Origin: Cystobasidiopsis lactophilus
Lineage: Eukaryota; Basidiomycota; Agaricostilbomycetes; Agaricostilbales; Chionosphaeraceae
Assembly (NCBI GenBank): GCA_001599975.1
Contig: BCIO01000003.1
Span: forward strand, 1,606,677 to 1,670,676
DNA: 64,000 nucleotides
Reading direction: 5' to 3'
Position numbers and translations under genes: made by a program. Below the pieces are notes generated by a model. The model saw only the letters and a program-made list of their open reading frames with translations. It did no database searches and was not told the origin of the DNA. Positions 32,035 to 43,493 of the stretch are shown here, piece by piece; the stretch's first letter is position 1, and every line of letters begins with the position of its first letter.

Positions 32035-33188
32035 ATGTCGAGATCTTATGACCGCGGTAATGACTTCCTCTGTTCTCTTGATGACCAAGGCTGAGTGGCC
32101 TCCACTCCAGCTTTGACCGTTTTTTCGTAAGCGAACAGCGAGCTTGCGAAGAAGGTCGCTGAATGCCGCGTTGCCTTTACAGGCCCGACGGGCATTTGAT
32201 CCAGGTCGAATATGCATCTGAAGCCAGCAGGAAAGGAACGGTGGCTATTGGAGTCAGGGGCAAGGACTGTGTCATCCTGGGAGTGTGAGTGGGACTTTCA
32301 TGGCCCCCTGCTCTGCTTTGTTGGGCTGACCCATCCGGACGGCAGTGAAAAGAAGACCGTGCTCCGTACGCGATTCCAACCACTTTTAGGGGTTGCGAAC
32401 AGCATTCTTAAAGCTTTGGCCGACAGAGCTCCAAGACCCTCGCACTGTGCGCAAGGTCGCCATGCTGGACGACCACGTTTGCCTGGCGTTCGCAGGTAAG
32501 TGGATCTTGGTCGAGCCGTGCCTCTCGGCTTTACACACAATCTAAATGATACGGGTGATAGGCCTGACCGCTGACGCCCGCATTCTCATCGACAAGGCGC
32601 GGGTGGAGTGCCAGTCCCACCGCTTGACCGTCGAGGACCCGGTGACCGTGGAGTACATCACTCGTTTCATTGCCGGCATCCAGCAAAAGTACACGCAGTC
32701 TGGCGGCGTTCGGCCTTTTGGCATTTCCACCTTACTGGTCGGCTTTGACGCCAACGAGCCCACCCCGCGCCTCTACATGACTGAGCCTTCGGGTATCTTC
32801 TCTGCTTGGAAGGCAAGCTATCCGCTTCTTCTTTCTTCTATCGCCCAGCGAGCAGGTTCGCTGACTTTTCGACCAGGCCAACGCCATCGGGCGTTCGGCC
32901 AAGACCGTCCGCGAATTCCTGGAAAAGACGTGGACCGCCGAGCTGTCGACGGACGAAAGCATCAAGCTGACGGTGCGAGCTCTTCTGGAGGTTGTGCAGA
33001 CGGGCGCGAAAAACATCGACCTGGCGATTGTGGAAGGCTTCGGCAAAGTTCGAAACCTGACGCTCGAGGAGATAGAGGCCGTGGTGAAGACGATCGAGGC
33101 GGAAAAGGCGGAGACCAAGAAGGCGCAAGACTCAAGGCGCGAAGCGGAGCAGAGGTCGCGGGCCGAAATGACAGCGACAGAGTCGTAG
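32035..33188 (+). CDS. PRE6: 20S proteasome subunit alpha4 (Pre6/PSMA7)
   Basis: Alpha-ring subunit of the 20S proteasome. Exon 1 is only 22 nt long (MSRSYDR). It continues ALTVFS, then [20 protein letters not shown], the alpha-subunit signature, then [15 protein letters not shown]. After further introns it reads [95 protein letters not shown] and a Lys/Glu-rich C-terminal helix, with stop at 33186-33188. The [20 protein letters not shown] stretch is diagnostic for alpha4. Five short introns. PUP3 and RPN8 lie 2.7 and 8.8 kb downstream. Confidence 0.93.
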
Positions 33189-33239
33189 TCCGGAGGGAAC
33201 CTGCCCATCCATGCCCAATGCCCGATACCCTAGAATCGA

Positions 33240-33794
33240 TCAAAAGTCTAGTTTCTCGGCCTCGAGTTCGGCAAGCATTCGCTGCTCTTGTTTGATTAGC
33301 TCTCTTTCTCTCCCGACAAATCAGCTGAGAGCGACTTGCATTCATCTCATCGTTGTTCACCCTGTCGTCCTTAATCATACGCGAGTCCACGCGAGCGTCC
33401 TCGCCCTCCACGGCCAGCATGGCCTGAGGTGTCTTGGCCTCCAGCACAAAGTGGGCGTCGCAGTAAGGGCAGTATTCGTCCGACTCTTCAAACACCTCCA
33501 TATCCTTTCTGAACGCCCGCTTGCACTTCTTGCAGAGGAACGTCATCTCGACTGCTTTGAGCAAAGGGTGATCTGCCTTTTCGGCGTGGCACTCGGCGCA
33601 CTGGACGCAGCAAGACTGGTCAAATGGGAGCAAATGGGAGGCAGGCTATCGGCGCGGCTTACATCAAACCATTTGGAGCAACAAGGGGCTCGTATGGCCA
33701 CTGCCGCATTCAGGATGTGCTTGCTTTAAGGGTGCACTTTAACGATTCAGCAAGGTCATGCAAAAGACGCGCGTCAGGACTGTGCTGACCACAT
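33240..33794 (-). CDS. CHY-type zinc-finger protein
   Basis: Small protein with a CHY zinc finger, related to yeast Hot13 (a helper of small Tim proteins) and to its cytosolic fungal relatives. Spliced reading gives [68 protein letters not shown] and [12 protein letters not shown]. The many Cys/His pairs (CK-H, APCC, CAECH, CKKC, CPYC) make the multi-zinc fold. An intron then joins MIKDDR to [19 protein letters not shown] with stop at 33240-33242. The start ATG is followed by only two more coding bases before the first intron. Which cellular partner it has is unknown. Confidence 0.85.
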
Positions 33795-33963
33795 TTGAGC
33801 ACCAAATGCACCTGCGTCCCGTTTGCAGGTGAAGGTATGTGCCCAAAGTGCTGGCTTGGTGGGTCTGAGCGCGAGACGGCGTCGACGCCGGCGGTTGGTG
33901 CGGACAAAGAGGCTCTTGAGCCGGGTGGACCGCCATCATCTGGCGCCCCTCTTGCGATTAGCC
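33795..33963. promoter_or_regulatory. 169-bp bidirectional promoter region, CHY protein / PEP7
   Basis: Divergent start codons are 169 bp apart, leaving one shared promoter region. No TATA-like element is obvious. The role is inferred from gene order. Confidence 0.4.
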
Positions 33964-35867
33964 ATGAGCGGAAGCGGCTCTGATACACCTGTACGCTACA
34001 AGACCTATCAGTCCAACAAGCGCAATTCGACTTCGTCGCTGGCGTCGGTCACCGGAAGCAATGGAACGAGCACACCAACCCGCAGTGACTCGCTCTCGCG
34101 GCCAGCCAGCGTCGCTGCGTCAAGGCCCGTCTCTTCGTCACCTTTGGCAAAGGTCCGTATTTGCTTGCATTGGCCCGCTTCGGCAGCCAGCTTATGGAGA
34201 TTGCAGGTGAACCCAGCGACGAGCGCTCTGGACCGCTTTCCTTCGCCACCCCTAGCGAACAGGGCCACTTTTGCCAGCATGCAGCAAGCGCATTTGATGG
34301 AAACCACCGAGTCGTCATCTTCATTTGACGGCACCTCGCGCCCTCCTTCTTCTGCCAGCTCTGTTGCCTCCACCGCCAAAGCGAAGGGCAAAGCGCCTTA
34401 CATTTCTGGCTTCCAGCCTCAGGGCGTGTACCGTTTGCAAACAGACGAGTACTTGACCGCCCGGAACGTCTTCAGCGAAGCTAAGAGGCTGGAGTGGGCG
34501 CGGATTGCTCGCCGTCTCGAAAAGGTATCTAAGTCTGTGCTGCCTCGAGCCGCTGCCATCAAGCATTGAATGCCTTCTTGTGGATGAAAGCTTGTGCAAC
34601 TCCACTTTCCCGTCGTCCCGTTGCCAGGTTTGACAGAAAGCTCGGGGCCAAAGGAGCCGGCGCTGCCTCGGTCCGAGTCCGCATCCCTCGATTTTTGGGG
34701 CTCGGTCAAACGATCTTTGCAAGGATCAACGTTGCGCCGTAAAGAAGACCTCAGAATCGCAGAACAGAACATTGTCAAATGGCAGGACGACAGAGCTGTT
34801 CAAAGCTGTCCTATCTGCTCGTCAGTCTGTCTCAGTCCAGATTTGAGTGGCCCTCACTGAAGGAAAGAATTGAAAAACAGGCTGGCGTTCTCGTTGACTG
34901 TGAGAAAGCACCACTGCCGACTTTGCGGCCGAGTGATTTGCGACGTGCCACCTAATTCGAACCCGCCACCGCTTGGGCGAAGCCGACGTTGCTCAACCTT
35001 CATCACCTACGAACACCCTTCGGAGCAAGAAAAGAACGGCTGGGTGAAAGAGATCGAAGACGCTCCAACAGAAGAAGCGCAAGCGTTCCGCCAAAACCAC
35101 GGCCTCCGGATCTGCCAAGATTGCTTCGATGTGGTAAAGTAAGCCTTCTTCCCTACCTTGCCTGTTTGAATTACCTGACCTTAGTATTAGGCGCCAGCAA
35201 GCGAGCTTGCACCCTCCGCCGGCTCCAATGTGGTTTAAGCTGCAAGAGGCCCTGGTCCAGCTGCAGCGCGAGATTGACGAGGCCTTGCCGGCTTTCCAAG
35301 AGCAGATCCTCTCGTCCCCAGCTTCTTTGGCCACGTTGAGCTCGAAGCAGCGCACCGCCCTTTTGTCCTCACGCAAGAACATTCTATCGCTGCTCGCGTC
35401 CTGCGACGCCCTCGCCAAACGAGTTCGAGAGTTGCCGATTGGCAAGGATCCTGCGGGCGCTCAGGACCGGCTCCAGCGGGCCATCGCAGGGCGCGCAACC
35501 ATCTTTTTGCAAGAGCGCATGGGTCTCTTGAAGGGTTTGGGCAGCTTCGAGGACGCCCCGCCTGCGCCAGCCTCTGGATCCAAGAGAAAGAGTGCTCAAC
35601 AACCGGGAATCGTCAATCTGGCGGCTCAGAAAGCGCTAGAGGAACGCGCGGAGAAGTTGGCCGTGCTGCTCGAGTTGGTCTCACCTCCTTCACTCCTTAC
35701 ACGCGCAAACTCTGACGGGAGGGACGTGGCGCAGACAGGAGAAGCTTGTCGCAGGCTACCTGCAAGATGCTCGGAACGCGAGGCAGCTGGTCGATTCCAC
35801 CACGCTCAGCGAAAGCCTCAACGAGCTTCGGCGGGAGATTGCTCGGCTCAAGAGCGAGGAGGCTTAG
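33964..35867 (+). CDS. PEP7: FYVE-finger endosomal tether (Pep7/Vac1, Rabenosyn-5-like)
   Basis: Endosomal protein that binds PI3P and links Rab5-type GTPases to SNARE/Sec1 machinery in transport to the vacuole. It starts MSGSGSDTPVRYKTYQSNKR with a Ser-rich tail, then GVYRLQTDEYLTARNVFSEA. The FYVE domain begins SCPICS, continues LTVRKHHCRLCGRVICDVPP (R-x-HHCR-x-CG, the PI3P pocket) and ends RICQDCFDVV. An insertion of about 45 residues sits inside the finger between the second and last zinc pairs, as in Vac1. The C-terminal half is helical, WFKLQEALVQLQREIDEALP, ALEERAEKLAVLLEL, and ends EKLVAGYLQDARNARQLVD...LKSEEA with stop at 35865-35867. Confidence 0.88.
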
Positions 35868-35893
35868 TTTGGGTTGTCTCTGTGGCAGATTAC

Positions 35894-36857
35894 TCAATCC
35901 ATTCTAGACTTGAGCGTGCGTTTCGTAACTTGGTCTGCCACCGCGTGTGATGAGGAACTGGCTTGAGTCGGCGAGAGAGAGTACTCACCCTTCTCAATCA
36001 CCCAAACAACAGCTCCCCACCCTGAGAAGGCGTCCCGGTCGACAGCCTGGCGAGATGAAGGTATCTCGACTGTCAGCAAAGCCAACACATAAGATGAGAA
36101 GAGCCTGAAGACGCACATTCAATAGTGACTGGCTGATCGTCTCAAACAGCTCGTCCGGCCCGAGGTCTGGTTGCCACAGGGATTCCGCCATGCCAAAGAG
36201 CTTCTCCTCCGCTGTCCCTCCCACCACAAAGTCCTGTGGGGCATGGCGGTCAGCGGGTTGGGCCGCACGAGAGGGGAGGTTGCGACGCACCTTGGCAAAG
36301 TTGAGGCAGCCGATGAGGTCTGCTGAGGCCACGAACGGCTTGCCATCTTCGTCTAGACCAGCAATGACTGGAGAGATGAAGTATGGACCGAACCTGTGCG
36401 AGCTCTTTCCGTCAGCCTCTCGTTCTTGTCAAGCGTCCCACCCCTACCTCTTCTCGTACAAGGTCGAGCTGACCAAGGCTGAAAAGGCTCTGGGTGAGAT
36501 GGTGCGGTCCTCCTTCATCTTGTACATGTTCACTCGGTGCCGGAGCTGCTCAAAGCTGTTTGGGAGTCGTCAGCTGGGGTCCAACCTGGGCGCGCCGCTC
36601 TGGGCTTCTTACACTGTCAAAGTGTCTGTCGCCAAGCCTGGCAAGCCCAAATAGGTTCTCGGTGTGATCTCAAAGACCTGGAGAGCAGCAGTCAGATAGG
36701 TCACATTGATGCAAAGAGCCGGGGAGAGCAGCACCTTCTCAAAGTTGCAGGCGAGCGTGAGCGCCTGGTTGCCCAGCCGGAGGTCGCAGGCGATCGCGAC
36801 GCAGTCCTTGCCCTTCATGGCGATGACTGAGCCGCCGTTCAGCTCCATGATGGACAT
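35894..36857 (-). CDS. PUP3: 20S proteasome subunit beta3 (Pup3/PSMB3)
   Basis: Non-catalytic beta-ring subunit of the 20S proteasome. It starts [20 protein letters not shown], with no propeptide and no catalytic Thr1, as expected for beta3. It continues [20 protein letters not shown], then [13 protein letters not shown] in the next exon, [17 protein letters not shown], then [38 protein letters not shown] and [18 protein letters not shown]. It ends [10 protein letters not shown] with stop at 35894-35896. The order of blocks follows yeast Pup3 throughout. It converges on PEP7 with 26 bp between the stops and diverges from IWS1. Confidence 0.92.
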
Positions 36858-37149
36858 GTCGGGCAGGCGGGTTTGTTGAGGGTGGTTGTCCGTGCCAGAG
36901 AGGGAGTCGTCAGCCACAGCTTGCCCTTGCGCTCGTTGCGCTCTTGATTTGTGGGTCAGCCTGCACTCAATCTGACGGCCTAATTGCTTCACACAGGCTG
37001 ATTCCGTGTGTCATTGGCAGAAGTCTCCACAGAACCACCACCGAGGAGTGCCGCCTCAGCTAGCCACGATGGTCTCGCTGCCTTCGCCTTTTGCTCCCCG
37101 CCCACCAACTTCCTTGGAGGCAGTCTGCGCCAGTACTTGAGGGCACAAT
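36858..37149. promoter_or_regulatory. 292-bp divergent promoter region, PUP3 / IWS1
   Basis: Region between the divergent starts of PUP3 and IWS1. It should hold both promoters. I see no proteasome-type control element or TATA box. Confidence 0.35.
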
Positions 37150-38831
37150 ATGGAGCAGTCAGTGGAATACGCCGACGACCAGCGTTTGGCTTTGTGCGTC
37201 TTCTTTGCTCAAAACCGCTGTGGCGGGAGGGACCCAATGCTCACGGGCTGCGAGCTCATTATAGGCGCCAGCAAATCTACGGTGGTGCGTAGCTTCCTAC
37301 CTCTAGCCTCATACAGGCCTGACCTTGGCTTGTGGGAGAACAGGCGAGGACGGCGCTATTAGCGACCTGTCTGACCTTTCAGATTCGGAGGACGAGCAAG
37401 GTGAGGCTTACCCTGCTCCTGCCCGCCCCCCAGAGCACGCGATGACCGACCATGGCGATGTGCTGCCTTAGTTCGAGCGGAATCCCCAGAAGAGCCGGCC
37501 AGCGGCGACGAGGCGGGCGCAGACAAGTCGGCCCAGGACGGCGACTTTGTGGTCGGGGCAGACGGGGACAAGCCAGCGGCTGCCAAGGCTAAGAAGAAGT
37601 CAAAGCGTCGTTCCGAAGCGGGCGAAGATGAGCCCAGGTCCGTGTGGCTTTTTTTGTTGAGCCCGGGTCAGAACTCATAACAAACGGCGGGAGCAGAAAG
37701 AAGCGACGCAAGAAGTCTCGCTCGCCTTCGGTGGAGGAGACTCTTTCTCCCGAAGAGAGTGCGTAGCGCATCTGCTTTGCCTTATCATCGACGAAGCGCT
37801 CAAGCTGTTTGACCTCAGAGCGAAAGCGCGACCTGGACGCCAAGTTGGATGCCATCATCAAGAAACCCAAGTCGAAGAAGAAGAAGCGCGGTGCTGACGA
37901 AGAAGTGAGTGGTCCGAGGTGCCCATCGAGAGCCAACTGGTACTCAAAAAGCTGGCCATTAGGATCTTGGCCAGGCTGGAGACGAGGAAGAGATCTTGAA
38001 GCTGCGGAATGAGATGTATGCTGCCGTGAAGAAGGACTTGGACGCCAATGGAGAGGGCAAGCCGGCCATCCACAAGCTCAAGATGCTTGACCAAGTGACG
38101 ACCGTCTTGCAAAAGTGCGCCTTCTCCGCACGCAGCGTTCTGTTCCTTCCGTTGCTTACGAGGCTTCTCTTAGGTCCCACTTGGAAGTCATCGCGCTGGA
38201 TCAAAATATTTTGTCGGTGGTCAAGGAATGGCTGGAGCCGCTGCCCGACAAGTCGCTGCCTGCGCTCAACATCCAGCGCGCCCTGTTCTCGATCCTCGTC
38301 TCGGTATGCACCTCTCTCGTCTTTTCCTGTTGGAAGTTTGTGGTGCTAGGCGCTAAATTCGGTGACTCTCGACAGATGACCATTGACACGGCCTCGCTCA
38401 AGGATTCCCACATTGGCAACATTGTCCTATTTTACTCTCGCTGCCCGCGCGTCGACAAAGCCATCAGCCGAACGGCCAATCAGCTCGTCACCAACTGGAT
38501 GCGGCCCATCTTGAGACGCTCGTCGGCCTGGCGCGACAAGGTCGTCACCCGCGAAAGCCGCCTCCGGCTGGACGACAGCGAGGCCCGAGGTGGTTCCACG
38601 CAGCCCCAGCGCTTCAGAATGGCTTCGCTGCTCCCCGGCATGCAAGAGCAAGGCGCCGCCCGCCGTCACGCCGCCATTCCCCGCCCCTTGTCCGCTTCGT
38701 ACCAAATCGCACCGCGCGACAAGACCGACACGTCGAGCGCCGAGTACACCGGTTCGAAGGAGGCCATGCAGCGCTTCAGAGAGCTGAACCGCAAGCTGAA
38801 GCTGAACAAGATCAAGAAGACGGCCGTCTGA
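37150..38831 (+). CDS. IWS1: Transcription elongation factor Spn1/IWS1
   Basis: Nuclear factor that binds RNA polymerase II and Spt6 during elongation. The N-terminus needs two tiny exons: ATGGAGCA at 37150-37157 and a 17-nt exon at 37265-37281. Together with the third they give MEQRQQIYGEDGAISDLSDL, which fits the acidic IWS1 start. Acidic and Lys-rich tracts follow (KAKKKSKRRSE, KKRRKKSRSPS). The TFIIS N-terminal (TND) core is EEILKLRNEMYAAVKKDLDA, KPAIHKLKMLDQVTTVLQ, SHLEVIALDQNILSVVKEWL, PLPDKSLPALNIQRALFSIL. The C-terminal part ends REINRKLKLNKIKK-like with stop at 38829-38831. Confidence 0.92.
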
Positions 38832-39082
38832 GAAACGCTATCCGCGTTCGTTTTGGCGGAGGGAAGCGCGAATGGCAAGGGTGTGTGCTTCGCTTGTAAG
38901 GTTCGAAAAACAGATGCATTGGTCAGCACCTGTGCTTTGTGCTGCACCGACGAGGCGCTCAAGTCTGGTTCTTGAAGGACGCCGCACGCCACACACCGCC
39001 ACCGCTGTTCTCGTCGCCCGCCACCGAAAATTCTCCTTGTCGCCCGCCACCACCAACAGTATTTCGACTGAGTGAACAAGCG

Positions 39083-40828
39083 ATGGATTCAGCCTTTCCT
39101 TTCGACGGCAGGCCATTGTTCGACAGAGGTCAGCCAATGATGGGCCCCGGACCGCCAGGCGGGCAGCAAGCTGGCTTCCACGGCCAACAACCTCCCTTTC
39201 CTGGGCATCCTTTCTCGGGAAACCTACCAGCCTTCAATCAGGGTACCTTTCCGGGACAGCAGCCCTTCGACCAGCAAGGGGCCTTCGCGCAAAACCCTTT
39301 CTCTGGCCAGCAGCCACCCTTTCCCGGAGGACAGCCGCCAATGATGCAGCAGCACAGACCGGAACCTTCGTCTCGATTGAGCATCCCTCATATTGTTTCA
39401 GCAGTAGCCACTCTGTGCGCTTTTCGGGCTCGCAAGCCGCACGGCGCAGCCTTCGGACAGCCGCCACCTCCCACGCCTCTAGCGGCGCGCACTGGTCTCC
39501 TCTTGTTTTTGACATGCCTCTTGACCATCATTTCGTTCTTCCTCCTCTTCTTCACGCTGCTGGCGCCGCGCTATGTCACCACGGTAAACTTGATGAACTT
39601 CAAGGGCTCGTCTGCATCCTTGCGGCTTGGCGTATGGAGCGTGTGTTTTGATACTACTTCGAGCAAAGAGGCATGTTGGACATCTTTGGGAGGTGACTGG
39701 GCTCCGGCAAGAGCGAAACTTTCGACCGCCACCCGCTCCTCTTTGGTGGCAAGCGAAAAGTTGCCCAGCGTGTTCCTGCTCCTTCTTCTTATCCTCCTTC
39801 TCGTCATCGCCTGCCTCTACATTTTTTCTTTGGTCACACTGCGCAAGTTTTCGGCCAGGCTGCGCAAGCCCCCGAGCAACGTCATGGAGCTGTTCGAGAA
39901 TGCAAAGCTTCAGACGAGATCGATCCATGCAAGTCTGATGCCCCTTCCTTTGGGTGTTTTTGCGCTGACATCTTCTCTCACAGATTGCCGTGTGAGCTTG
40001 ACGTCGTGCCATGGCAAAATACGACCCTGACAAAGGCTGCAGACGAGGGGGTCAGCTTACTGTAATCGCTCTTGCGTTGGGCGTCGCTGGCGTCGTCCGA
40101 TTGAATGTGGACGTGGCGCGAAGTCTCGCTGTCTTCCGGCTCTTGGCACTGCCGGGGGAGCCGTCCTGGACGGAGGGCAGACATGGCACCGCTTTGGTTC
40201 AGCTTTGGGCCGTGTGCGCTATCCAGCTGTGGGTTCATTCGTTTGCTTACGCTCAATACGCCATCTGACACTGATGGCGAGCTGCAGGAGCTCTTTGATT
40301 CTCTTACTGCTCTGCGTCTCTGGCGAAACGGCTCCTCTGCCGCCACCGTTCTTGATGGCCCCGGGGGCTGATGGATGGCCGCCACAGCCGCATTCGGGTG
40401 GCGGCCCGGAAATGACGATGCAAGCGCCCTTTCAGCCCCCAGCCCAACACTTTAACGTGCTTCCTCCAGGCACCATGGCCTACCCTCAGCAACAGCAGCA
40501 GTCTAGGCCCCCGCGCCCAACAATCGACACACGCACAACTGCCAACTCGGAGCGGACACTGCGGTCGATGTTATCTCACAGCGCTCTATCTGATGCCTCT
40601 GACGACATCAAAAGGCCTCAGCCGGAGCCACCGGCAGCAGGCCTGCGGTTCGAGGAGGCAGCAACAACGCCCGTCCCAGTTCCGCTCGACGACGTCTACG
40701 ACGCCGAGCACCGCCTGCGTCCCGAACCTGGCAACCGTTACTTTCCACAGCAGGCGGCGCAATGGAAGCCACCAGCTCGAGCTGGAGGAGCCACTCGGCC
40801 AGCGGCCTCCGCGATCTTTTCGCAGTAA
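39083..40828 (+). CDS. Claudin-superfamily (Sur7/PalI-like) membrane protein with Pro/Gly/Gln-rich ends
   Basis: Predicted plasma-membrane protein. The N-terminus MDSAFPFDGRPLFDRGQPMM leads a Pro/Gly/Gln-rich cytosolic region with repeated GQQPPFPG-type units. A first transmembrane helix is LLLFLTCLLTIISFFLLFFT. The extracellular loop contains GVWSVC then FDTTSSKEAC, the G-x-W-x2-C-x9-C motif of the claudin/Sur7/PalI superfamily. A second helix is SVFLLLLLILLLVIACLYIF. Further helices are expected between 39990 and 40290, but I could not settle their exons. The C-terminal tail, GPEMTMQAPFQPPAQHFNVL onward, is again Pro/Gln-rich and disordered, with stop at 40826-40828. Roles could be in the cell cortex or pH sensing (Rim9-like). 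These are family-level inferences. Confidence 0.6.
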
Positions 40829-41005
40829 CACTGGTCTATTCAAGGCCGATCAAGGGCTTGACTCTCGCGAGGCACATTGGTAGCAGAAGCAGGCTGAATT
40901 GTTATTACTTTGGTAAAATGTAAAAAGGAGAATGCGCTAGCATCAGTCGAGCCTCCTGGCCTTCCATTATTGCCCTTTTCCTTTGCCGCATGGAAGTGAA
41001 GATCT

Positions 41006-41853
41006 TTACTCTTTCGAGAGCTTCTGGGTGAACTCCAGCGCCTCCTTGGCCGAGGTGCCTGCCTTGGCGCCGACCTTTGCCAGCACGAGCTTGCCCGACT
41101 TGTCGATCACAAAATGCGACCGGATGACCGACGACGAAGTCTTCCTGCCACCCAAGACGGATATGAGCTTTGTAAAAGGTCAAAGATGTTTAGATGCTTT
41201 CTCGACGCAAATCAGGGACGCGAGGCCCACTTTTTGGAGGGGGTCCGACAGCAGCGTGTAGTTGAGCTTCTGCTTCGATTTGAAGGAGGCCTGCGCTTTC
41301 TCGCTGTCCATGGACAAGCCAAACACGTTGAAACCAGCAAAGTAGGCGCTGGCATCGCGGTAAGAGCAAGCTTGCCTACAACCAAACCGTTTCAGCCAGA
41401 CGTCCATTAAACGAGGAAGACTCGATCTCGGCCTAGAGACTTACGTGGTACAGCCCGGGGTGGAGGCCTTGGGGTATAAGAAGACGACCGCGCCTCGCTC
41501 GCCGAGCATCTCCCTGACACTGATCTCTTTGCCTTCGTCGGTGGTCAAAGTGATGTCCAAATCCACGACATCTCCTTCCTGTATGAGCTCGTGAGTAGAC
41601 TGGGACAGAAAATTGGGGGAAGGACGCGAACCTTCAGAGCCACCCCATCGTCGTCGTCGCCGTCAGCAGCAGGCTGGCTGGCCGCCTTCTTTGCTTTCTT
41701 CGAAGCCGGGGCCTGCTCAGGCGCAGTCTCCTCCTCGTCGTACACGATGGCCTTGCGGCTTCGGGTCGAACGTCGGAGGTTCGCCTCGTCCTGAGGCTGA
41801 GCAACAGGCTCCGCGGCGGCTTGCGCGGCGGCTTTGCTAGCTTTGGGTGCCAT
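41006..41853 (-). CDS. DOT5: Dot5-type nuclear peroxiredoxin (PrxQ/BCP class)
   Basis: Thiol peroxidase that reduces alkyl hydroperoxides, with a nuclear-type N-terminus. It begins [20 protein letters not shown], then [17 protein letters not shown] and [14 protein letters not shown], a basic Lys-rich tail before the enzyme domain, as in yeast Dot5. The catalytic part reads [40 protein letters not shown] (peroxidatic Cys in TPGCT, resolving Cys five residues later, C-x4-C), then [32 protein letters not shown]. It ends [16 protein letters not shown] and [13 protein letters not shown] with stop at 41006-41008. An intron splits the CTTQAC motif. It diverges from RPN8. Confidence 0.88.
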
Positions 41854-41989
41854 TGCGGTTTGTTGCAGCGAGAAGAGGTTGTGTAGATGTAATTCCAGGC
41901 GCACTGGCAAGTCTCTTCTTCGACGTAAGAGCGGAAGACAGAGAGAGAGACAAGAAGGCGCTTGCGTGGGTTCGTCTGTCACGACGAAG
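41854..41989. promoter_or_regulatory. 136-bp bidirectional promoter region, DOT5 / RPN8
   Basis: Divergent start codons are 136 bp apart. An AGAGAGAGAG run near 41940-41950 lies in the presumed RPN8 leader. Shared control of a peroxidase and a proteasome lid subunit is inferred from geometry alone. Confidence 0.4.
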
Positions 41990-43421
41990 ATGGCCTCTCA
42001 GCAGCCCCAGTCATCGAGGGTCCTCAGCACGTCAGTCGTTGTGCACCCTTTGACGCTCTTGTCAGCAGTGGACCACGCCTCGCGGGTGGCCAAAGGCACC
42101 AAGAAGAGGGTGGTCGGCGTGCTCTTGGGCCAGGACAATGGCAAGGTCATCAATGTGGCCAACAGCTTTGCAGGTGCGTGTTTGGCCCGCTCAGACGCTG
42201 CGTAGAGTACAACAGCGCTGACTGGCATGCTACAGTGCCGTTTGAGGAAGACGAGAGGGACCCAAAGACTTGGTTCTTGGATCACAACTACGTCGAGTCC
42301 ATGTACGAAATGTTCAAAAAGGTATCAGGTCAGGCGTCTTGTTCACTCTGTACTGTGATGAACGAGGCTCAAGCGTGGAGCGACCCAAACAGCCCGAGAA
42401 AAGCTCATAGGCTGGTACCACACCGGCCCAAAGCTGCGCTCGTCCGACCTCGAAATCAACGAAGTCATCAAGCGCTACGTGAGCAAGACTTCTTCATTAG
42501 CCTTGACTGGAGATCTGATCGCGAGGCTTATTTTCCATCGACCACCAGTGTGCTAGGCCCATCATGGTCATCATCGACACCCGGAACCGAGACGTTGGCA
42601 TTCCCACGGATGCGTATCTGGCCGTGGACGAAATCAAAGATGTGAGCACTGAGTGATCTGAGTGACTGCTTTGGCGAGCGAACGCAGAAATTGACGCGCC
42701 GTCTTGTACAGGACGGCACGGCGGCACAGAAGACCTTCATCCATGTACCTTCGACTATTGGCGCCGAAGAGGCCGAGGAGATTGGCGTCGAGCACCTTCT
42801 GAGGGATATTAAGGACCTGAACACGGCTTCGCTTTCGACGCAGGTCGCCAGCCAGCTATCTTCGCTCAGGGGGCTGCAGTCTCGCTTGGTCGAGATCAAG
42901 GAATACCTCGAGCAAGTGGCAAGAGGGGAGCTGCCCATCAACCACCAGATTGTGTACAACCTCCAGGACGTCTTCAACTTGCTGCCGACGCTGGAGGCAT
43001 CGGTCAACAACCCGTCCGTCGACTCGCGGAAAACTTTCGCCGCCGCCACCGTGGCCACCAACGATGAGCTGCTCGTCCTGTACCTCAGCTCGCTTATTCG
43101 TGCCGTCATTGCCCTCCATGACCTGTAAGCAGCCTTCACCTGCGACTTTTGCCTGTAATCCACCCTGACCTTCGTTGTTCCAGGGTGAACAACAAGGCAA
43201 GTATCTCGCCTCAGTCTCTTCCTCGAGCGCAAGTAGAACCGGTGGTCTGACGTGTTTCCCTTTTGGCACTGCAGTTGGAGCTTGCGGCCGGAGAGGAGCC
43301 AGCGTCGAGCAAGGCGGATAGCAAGGGGACGGAAGACAAGCCCAAGACGGTGGACGAGGGCAAGAAAGATGAGGCGGACAAGGGAAAGGACAGCAAAGCG
43401 ACAGAGGACCGCGGGTTGTAA
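41990..43421 (+). CDS. RPN8: 26S proteasome regulatory subunit Rpn8 (PSMD7)
   Basis: MPN-domain subunit of the proteasome lid. It starts [20 protein letters not shown], then [40 protein letters not shown]. After an intron it reads [52 protein letters not shown] and [19 protein letters not shown]. The metal-binding JAMM pattern is incomplete (WYHTGP without the full zinc set), as in Rpn8 but unlike Rpn11. The C-terminal helices are [20 protein letters not shown] and [20 protein letters not shown], then a Lys/Glu-rich tail with stop at 43419-43421. SSF1 follows 72 bp downstream on the same strand. Confidence 0.93.
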
Positions 43422-43493
43422 ACCACCTTTGCATGCATTTCCTGCATTTCACAAGGCAGACTTGATCTTCCCAGCCAATCGCAGAGCGACAAG

